From: CAYLZO01 sp964387775
Lineage (GTDB): Bacteria; Chloroflexota; Anaerolineae; JAAYZQ01
Assembly (NCBI GenBank): GCA_964387775.1
Contig: CAYLZO010000304.1
Location: forward strand, 1 to 5,217
DNA length: 5,217 bases
Direction of reading: 5' to 3'
The translations under genes and the position numbers were made by a program. The stretch's first letter is position 1; every line of letters begins with the position of its first letter. Shown one piece after another: positions 1 through 3,611 of the stretch. Under the pieces are notes generated by a model. The model searched no databases. It saw nothing but the letters and a program-made list of their open reading frames with translations, and was not told the DNA's origin.

Positions 1-71
1 TCGTCGTGGCCTTTGGCCTCGTCGGGCTGTTGGCCCTCGGCGCGCTGGTCGTAGTCCGCCGCCGGTCGTAG
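1..71 (+). CDS. C-terminal end of a membrane-anchored protein (partial)
   Basis: Only the last 22 codons are inside the window. Reading from base 3 to the TAG at 69-71 gives VVAFGLVGLLALGALVVV followed by RRRS and stop. This is an 18-residue hydrophobic segment with a short arginine-rich tail. That layout is typical of a C-terminal membrane anchor on an exported protein, with the basic tail left in the cytoplasm. The body of the protein lies outside the window, so family and function cannot be stated. A strong intrinsic terminator starts 38 bases after the stop, which supports this being a real gene end. It could also be the last helix of a multi-pass membrane protein. Confidence 0.6.
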   Translation, partial: VVAFGLVGLLALGALVVVRRRS

Positions 72-108
72 CTCCAACCACCGGCGCGACCTCGGTCGCA
101 CGTAATCG

Positions 109-143
109 AGCGGGCTTTGCCTCCGGGCAAGGCCCGCTTTTTT
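109..143 (+). terminator. Rho-independent terminator of the upstream gene
   Basis: A 13-bp stem pairs 109-121 with 126-138, with a single G-U pair (116-131). It closes on a TCCG tetraloop (122-125) and runs into six T residues (138-143). It lies 38 bases after the stop codon at 69-71. A near copy with the same stem core and loop occurs at 813-846. Confidence 0.9.
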
Positions 144-180
144 GGTGGCCTGTTGCCAAGTCACTTACATTCCAACCACG

Positions 181-232
181 GTCATTGCGGCAATCGGAGA
201 TTGCTTCGGTCGCTCCGCTCCCTCGCAATGAC
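181..232. repeat. GTCATTGCG-type dispersed palindromic repeat
   Basis: GTCATTGCG at 181-189 is mirrored by CGCAATGAC at 224-232. Inside is a second perfect inverted pair, GCAATC (190-195) and GATTGC (199-204), next to a CG-rich stretch. The reverse complement has the form GTCATTGCGAGGGAGCGGAG followed by a GAAGCAATCTC-like end. I recognise this as a common noncoding palindromic repeat in many environmental bacterial genomes. It has no coding capacity. A lone third copy of GTCATTGCG lies at 259-267 in the same orientation as the first. Confidence 0.75.
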
Positions 233-256
233 AAGTGCGCTTGCCCCGGGCCGGGG

Positions 257-285
257 TTGTCATTGCGCCCAAAACGTGCTATCAT
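257..285 (+). promoter_or_regulatory. Sigma70-type promoter for the broken antitoxin gene
   Basis: TTGTCA at 257-262 (5/6 match to the -35 consensus) is separated by 17 bp from TATCAT at 280-285 (5/6 match to -10). TG at 277-278 makes an extended -10. Transcription would begin near 292, about 35 bases before the GTG at 327. The -35 overlaps the third GTCATTGCG copy (259-267), so part of the promoter comes from repeat sequence. Confidence 0.65.
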
Positions 286-315
286 AAAAAAGCAAGGGTG
301 AAGAGATCGGGCCGA

Positions 316-321
316 GGGAGG
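316..321 (+). promoter_or_regulatory. Ribosome binding site fixing the GTG start at 327
   Basis: GGGAGG lies 5 bases before GTG 327-329. The nearer ATG at 322-324 is followed at once by TCG TGA, so it cannot start a gene. The site therefore selects the GTG start of the antitoxin-like reading frame. Confidence 0.65.
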
Positions 322-405
322 ATGTCGTGAGGACCGTTTCCGCAATCTACAAGGGGGATCGAGCCGTCGAGCTGCTCAAAGACGTTGACGTTCCCCAGAA
401 TGGGG

Positions 406-413
406 CCGTGTGG
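406..413 (+). repeat. Left target-site duplication CCGTGTGG
   Basis: CCGTGTGG immediately precedes the left terminal inverted repeat of the inserted element and is repeated exactly at 587-594. Joining the flanks at one copy restores the antitoxin reading frame. Confidence 0.8.
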
Positions 414-586
414 TTCACTACCGGACACTTTTTCTGCCAGGTGCTTCAGAATCGCGGATCTGCAGAAAAACACGGATTGGACTCGTTGAATTGGACCACA
501 TAGTTCATCTGCTTCGGAAAAATCCGCGAGTTTCTGTTGATCCGCGGCTCTTCCGCCCGGCGACCATAAAAGTGTCCGGTAATGAA
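414..586. mobile_element. MITE-like nonautonomous element, 173 bp
   Basis: The left end TTCACTACCGGACACTTTT (414-432) and the reverse complement of the right end (568-586), TTCATTACCGGACACTTTT, match at 18 of 19 positions. The element is bracketed by exact 8-bp direct repeats CCGTGTGG. A second, subterminal inverted repeat pairs about 453-479 with 519-545, 21 of 27 positions matching when one arm is reverse-complemented. The whole element could therefore fold into a long hairpin. It has no transposase gene and no convincing coding frame, so movement would depend on a transposase elsewhere. The border is slightly ambiguous: GG/CC also match, so a 177-bp element (412-588) with a 4-bp GTGT duplication is possible. 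The parental IS family is not identified. Confidence 0.85.
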
Positions 587-594
587 CCGTGTGG
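587..594 (+). repeat. Right target-site duplication CCGTGTGG
   Basis: Exact copy of 406-413, directly after the right terminal inverted repeat. The codons GTG TGG within it (589-594) continue into GTC GTC ATT CCG, the 3' half of the interrupted antitoxin-like gene. Confidence 0.8.
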
Positions 595-812
595 GTCGTC
601 ATTCCGGGAGAGCAAGATGAGAGAGACGTGCACCGCCAGCTCCAGGGTGCGGCCGAAGGGGTTCTGGCAAAGCTCTGGGACAACGAAGAAGATGACGTCT
701 GGCACGAGTACCTCCGCCCACAGCTGGTTTTCACGGCAGGTCATCGCCGAGATCGAGGGGCTAATTGGGTCAACGTGAACGCTGCCAGGCGTAACCTTGA
801 GCTGCGATTGGC

Positions 813-846
813 GGGCGGGCTTTGTCTCCGGGCAAAGCCCGCTTTT
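813..846 (+). terminator. Second intrinsic terminator, near copy of the one at 109-143
   Basis: GCGGGCTTTG (815-824) pairs perfectly with CAAAGCCCGC (833-842). Two further pairs (T825-G832, C826-G831) close a TCCG loop (827-830), and a TTTT tract follows (843-846). Core stem and loop are nearly the same as at 109-143, but the T-tract is shorter. It lies after the decayed antitoxin region and 76 bases before the transferase promoter, so it separates that promoter from upstream transcription. Bases 847-921 between it and the promoter hold nothing I can identify. Confidence 0.75.
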
Positions 847-921
847 CCATGCCCGCGCCCTCTGCCCGGAGGAGTGTCCGGCGAGGGGCGGGCTGGCAAG
901 ATCGTCCCCGCGGCCTGCCCC

Positions 922-950
922 TGGACAAGGAGCCCGAATTCGAGTATAAT
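922..950 (+). promoter_or_regulatory. Near-consensus sigma70 promoter of the sugar transferase
   Basis: TGGACA (922-927, 5/6) and a perfect TATAAT (945-950) are separated by 17 bp. Predicted initiation near 957 leaves a leader of only about 16 bases before ATG 973. That supports ATG 973 over any of the earlier in-frame starts reaching back to 589. Confidence 0.85.
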
Positions 951-972
951 CCCGCCCGGAGATGAGGACGGG

Positions 973-1596
973 ATGAACCACACGGGTATCCACGGGACGA
1001 CGGCTGTGATCAAACGCGGCATGGACCTGGCCGGCGCAACGCTGGGCCTGGTCCTGACCGCCCCGCTGATGGCCATCGTCGCCGTCCTGGTCAAGCTCGA
1101 CTCGCCGGGTCCCATCCTCTTTGTCCAGGAGCGGGTGGGCAAGGATGGCGAGCCCTTTCGCATCGTCAAGTTCCGGACCATGGTCGCCAACGCCGAAGCG
1201 AGATTGCCCGAATTGATCGACGTGGAGACCCTGGACCCGCCCGTCTACAAGCTCCACCCCGATCCCCGGCTCACCCGGCTGGGACGCTGGCTGCGGCGCT
1301 TTAGCCTGGACGAATTGCCCCAGTTCTGGAACGTGCTCCGGGGCGAGATGAGTTTGGTGGGTCCCCGGCCCGAAGAGGGGTGGCTGGTCGCCCGCTATTC
1401 GCCCCACGCCCGGCAGCGCCTGGGCGTCAAGCCGGGGATGACCGGCCCGATGCAAGTCCTGGGGCGCGGCGATCTCTCGTTCGAAGAGCGGGTCCGCATC
1501 GAGACCGAGTACGTCGAGCACCATTCCCTCTGGACGGATCTCAAGATCCTTCTGCAGACGCTGCCGGCCGTGCTGCGGGGCAACGGGGCCTATTGA
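973..1596 (+). CDS. Undecaprenyl-phosphate sugar phosphotransferase (monotopic PGT, WbaP/PglC type)
   Basis: The 207-residue product matches the bacterial sugar transferase family. These membrane enzymes move a sugar 1-phosphate from a UDP-sugar to undecaprenyl phosphate, the first step of exopolysaccharide or O-antigen assembly at the inner face of the membrane. Visible motifs in order: KRGMDLAG (14-21), a re-entrant hydrophobic helix (about 21-41) ending in DSPGPILF (43-50), QERVG (52-56), KFRTM (66-70), the catalytic DE pair in SLDELPQFWN (D113, E114), MSLVGPRP (126-133) and KPGMTG (153-158). The length fits the short form that lacks the N-terminal multi-helix domain of WbaP. ATG 973 is chosen because a promoter ends 22 bases upstream and GAGG (964-967) lies 5 bases before it. 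The open frame extends back to 589 only because the broken antitoxin has lost its stop. The sugar specificity cannot be read from the sequence. Confidence 0.93.
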   Translation: MNHTGIHGTTAVIKRGMDLAGATLGLVLTAPLMAIVAVLVKLDSPGPILFVQERVGKDGEPFRIVKFRTMVANAEARLPELIDVETLDPPVYKLHPDPRLTRLGRWLRRFSLDELPQFWNVLRGEMSLVGPRPEEGWLVARYSPHARQRLGVKPGMTGPMQVLGRGDLSFEERVRIETEYVEHHSLWTDLKILLQTLPAVLRGNGAY

Positions 1597-1646
1597 GAAA
1601 CAGGGCTGCTGTGGGTCGATGCCGTGGGCGGGAACGACAACCCGTC

Positions 1647-1687
1647 TTGCACGACCACAGACATGCCCACGCGACAAGTTGCACGAC
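1647..1687 (+). repeat. Direct repeat TTGCACGAC at the Wzc-like gene promoter
   Basis: TTGCACGAC occurs at 1647-1655 and again at 1679-1687, 32 bp apart, close to three helical turns. The pair is framed by CCCGTC (1641-1646) and its reverse complement GACGGG (1685-1690). The second copy covers the proposed -35. Such spacing would suit two binding sites for a regulator on one DNA face, but chance is not excluded. Confidence 0.35.
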
Positions 1688-1707
1688 GGGGGAGAGTGTG
1701 CTATAAT
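1679..1707 (+). promoter_or_regulatory. Extended -10 promoter of the Wzc-like gene
   Basis: A perfect TATAAT (1702-1707) is preceded by TG at 1699-1700, giving TGnTATAAT. The -35 at 17 bp spacing is TTGCAC (1679-1684), only 3/6, as is usual when the -10 is extended. Start near 1713 would give a leader of about 110 bases to ATG 1823. That leader holds a small perfect hairpin, TGAGA/TCTCA (1741-1755), of unknown role. Confidence 0.65.
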
Positions 1708-1814
1708 CGCCCGGCCTTAGCACCCTTCATCGTCCGCATCTGAGAATGGCTCTCACACGTAGAACGAGATCACGGCGGTTCGGTGGGACGGATTGGCCAA
1801 GTTTTGTTGGGAGA

Positions 1815-1818
1815 GAGG
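1815..1818 (+). promoter_or_regulatory. Ribosome binding site choosing ATG 1823
   Basis: GAGG inside AGAGGA lies 4 bases before ATG 1823. The earlier in-frame ATG at 1793 has no purine-rich site at useful spacing. It would also add ten residues (MAKFCWERGS) not expected before the typical MELRQYW start of this family. Confidence 0.7.
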
Positions 1819-1822
1819 AAGC

Positions 1823-3508
1823 ATGGAACTACGACAATATTGGAACCTGTTACGCAAGTGGCTGTGGCTCGTCGTGCTGGGCACGGTCCTGGCCGGCGCC
1901 ACATCTTTTATCGTCAGCCGCAACATGACGCCCGTTTACCAGGCCAGCACCACCCTGCTGGTGACGCCCGGCTCCACCCAGGCCCTGGACAATTACTCGT
2001 CCTTGATCGCCAGTGAGCGCCTGGCCCAGACCTACGCCCAATTGCTCAGCAGCCCGCCCATCATCAAAGAGACCTACGCCCAGCTCGGCATCCCCCTGCC
2101 CCAGAGTGTGGGGAACGAGGGGGCGGAGGCGCTCGAGGACAGCCCCAGCGGCTTTTCCGTCTCGGCCCAGCCGGTGCGCGATACGCAGCTCATCAACGTG
2201 CAGATCACGGGCACCGACCGCGAGCAGATCGCGCTGGCGGCCAATACACTGGCCGACGTCTTTATCGACTGGCAGAACAACGTCCAGGCGGTCCGCTACG
2301 CCGAGTCCAAGGCCAACCTGACAGCCGAGATGGAGCGCATCCAGGCCAACATCCAGGAGACCGAGGCCGCCATCCGCCAACTGGAAGCCCAGGAGGAAGT
2401 GGACGCCGGCGAGCTCGCTCGCCTCGAGGACGAATTGGCCCAGGATCGCAACAACTATTCGGCCCTGCTGCGCAGCTACGCCAGCATCAGCCTGACCGAG
2501 GCCAGCTCCGGGGACACCATCACCGTCGTGTCGGAAGCCGTGCCGCCGGTGGCCCCCATCCGGCCCCGGGTGATGATGAACACCCTGCTGGCCGCCGTGG
2601 TGGGCGCCATGCTGGCCGTGGGCGTGGCCTTTCTCGTCGAGTACCTGGACGACACCGTCAAAGAGCCGGCCGACCTGCAAGTGGCCGACCTGAACACCGT
2701 CGCCGCCGTGCAAAACGTCAGCTTGAACGGCAAGGGACCGACCGAAGGGCTCTTTACCGTCAGCCAGCCCCGGTCCCTCGCCTCCGAGGCCTACCGCACC
2801 TTGCGCACCAACCTCCAATTCTCGTCGCCCGACCGGCCCCTGCGCAGCCTGGTGGTGACCAGCGCCCTGGCCACCGAGGGCAAGACCACGACCTCGGCCA
2901 ACCTGGCGGTGGTCATGGCCCAGGCCGGCAAACGCGTGGTCTTGCTCGACGCCGACCTCCGCCGCCCCAGCCTCCACAAGACCTTTGGCCTGCCCAACCG
3001 GGCGGGCTTGACCGACGCCCTGGTGGGTGAACCGGGCGAGATGCGCAGCTATTTGCAGGACACGGACGTGGAGAACCTGCGCATCATGACCTCGGGACCG
3101 CTGCCGCCCAATCCCCAGGAATTGCTGGGCTCGCAACGGATGAAGGAGCTCATCCAAGCCGTGCAGCAGGAGGCCGACATCGTCATCGTGGACACGCCCC
3201 CCTCCCTCCTCATGGCCGATGCCAACGTCCTGGCCGCCCACGCCGACGGCGTGCTGCTGGTGGTGAACACCGGCCAGACGCGGCGCGACGCCGTCCAGCG
3301 GGCCACCCATGGGCTGCGCCAGGTGGGCGCCCACGTCGTCGGCGGGGTCCTCAACCGGGTCGATAGCCGGGGCGGTCGGGGGTATTACTATTACTACTAC
3401 GCTTCAAGCTACTACGGCAAGGATGAGCAGGGGGACCGTCCGGGTCCCATCGGCCGGCTCCGCCGCCTTCTGACGCCGTCTGGAATGAAAAGCCGTAGGT
3501 CCTCTTGA
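1823..3508 (+). CDS. Wzz/Wzc-type polysaccharide co-polymerase fused to a BY-kinase domain
   Basis: The 561-residue product combines a chain-length determinant with a bacterial tyrosine autokinase, as in Wzc. Domains: a Wzz segment starting MELRQYW with TM1 at about 13-31; an extracytoplasmic region of about 220 residues including a coiled coil (about 160-215); a proline-rich PPVAPIRPR (241-249) before TM2 (about 252-273); then a cytoplasmic P-loop kinase domain. The kinase shows Walker A ALATEGKTTT (348-357, K354), Walker A' LLDADLRRP (374-382) and Walker B IVIVDTPP (453-460). The tail has eight tyrosines, Y521-526 and Y530-531, the expected autophosphorylation cluster. ATP-driven phosphorylation of this tail normally controls oligomer state and polymer length. 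The extracytoplasmic part is much shorter than in Wzc of enterics, so full secretion-channel contact like Wzc-Wza is doubtful. It follows the sugar transferase on the same strand after 226 bases and has its own promoter, so the two form one functional module but perhaps not one operon. Confidence 0.92.
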   Translation: MELRQYWNLLRKWLWLVVLGTVLAGATSFIVSRNMTPVYQASTTLLVTPGSTQALDNYSSLIASERLAQTYAQLLSSPPIIKETYAQLGIPLPQSVGNEGAEALEDSPSGFSVSAQPVRDTQLINVQITGTDREQIALAANTLADVFIDWQNNVQAVRYAESKANLTAEMERIQANIQETEAAIRQLEAQEEVDAGELARLEDELAQDRNNYSALLRSYASISLTEASSGDTITVVSEAVPPVAPIRPRVMMNTLLAAVVGAMLAVGVAFLVEYLDDTVKEPADLQVADLNTVAAVQNVSLNGKGPTEGLFTVSQPRSLASEAYRTLRTNLQFSSPDRPLRSLVVTSALATEGKTTTSANLAVVMAQAGKRVVLLDADLRRPSLHKTFGLPNRAGLTDALVGEPGEMRSYLQDTDVENLRIMTSGPLPPNPQELLGSQRMKELIQAVQQEADIVIVDTPPSLLMADANVLAAHADGVLLVVNTGQTRRDAVQRATHGLRQVGAHVVGGVLNRVDSRGGRGYYYYYYASSYYGKDEQGDRPGPIGRLRRLLTPSGMKSRRSS

Positions 3509-3558
3509 GGTCAAATCTGAACCCACTCCATGCGCTTGACCCCAGGTCCGGACCACCT

Positions 3559-3589
3559 CCCGGCTGTCGTAACGCAACCGACAGCCGGG
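3559..3589 (+). promoter_or_regulatory. Perfect 11-bp hairpin in the leader of the exported glycosidase-like gene
   Basis: CCCGGCTGTCG (3559-3569) pairs perfectly with CGACAGCCGGG (3579-3589) around a nine-base loop. It lies between the stop at 3508 and ATG 3612. No T-tract follows (CCTTGTATG), so it is not a standard intrinsic terminator. It might slow polymerase, protect the downstream message, or be a factor-dependent terminator. No convincing promoter is visible between 3509 and 3611, so co-transcription with the Wzc-like gene and modulation by this hairpin is possible. Confidence 0.55.
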
Positions 3590-3600
3590 CCTTGTATGAG

Positions 3601-3605
3601 GGAGG
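3601..3605 (+). promoter_or_regulatory. Ribosome binding site for the gene at 3612
   Basis: GGAGG lies 6 bases before ATG 3612, nearly ideal. It fixes the start of the open reading frame that leaves the window at 5217. Confidence 0.8.
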
Positions 3606-3611
3606 AAGCGT

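Larger units (their letters stand above)
327..714 (+). pseudogene. Small antitoxin-like gene interrupted by a MITE
   Basis: The 5' part (327-413, GTG start) encodes 29 residues, M/V-RTVSAIYKGDRAVELLKD then VDVPQNGAVW. This resembles the N-terminal beta-strands of small toxin-antitoxin antitoxins that begin with an xVxAxYxxGxxxxL pattern. At 414 the frame enters an inserted element and stops at TAG 501-503. The 3' part resumes at the duplicated site (587-594) in another frame, from 589. It reads VWVVIPGEQDERD and later VLAKLWDNEEDDVWHEYL, close to the acidic WDNEEDxxYDxL tail common in this antitoxin type. Removing the element plus one target copy (181 bp) restores one continuous frame of about 129 codons through the EYL at 714. 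No stop follows EYL where one would be expected; the frame runs on into the next gene, so the original 3' end is also altered. No partner toxin is recognisable. The antitoxin assignment rests on remembered motifs; the interruption is seen directly. Confidence 0.7.

Noticed and set aside
86..99. Small hairpin GCGACC/GGTCGC as a separate terminator
   Set aside because: It is short, has no T-tract, and is followed at once by the much stronger terminator at 109-143.
410..778. + strand frame of 122 residues across the MITE
   Set aside because: It starts in the target duplication and runs through the element without family features. Its last residues (RQVIAEIEGLIGST) could be the tail of a lost toxin gene, but this is too short to support.
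505..1677. Long open frame on the - strand opposite the sugar transferase
   Set aside because: The + strand frame shows full family motifs. The antisense product is low-complexity (His, Gly, Gln, Pro rich), as expected from GC-rich third positions, and it crosses a MITE and a terminator.
1850..3334. Long - strand open frame opposite the Wzc-like gene
   Set aside because: Its product is rich in G, H, Q and V with no domain pattern. It is a mirror of a well-supported kinase gene with Walker motifs.
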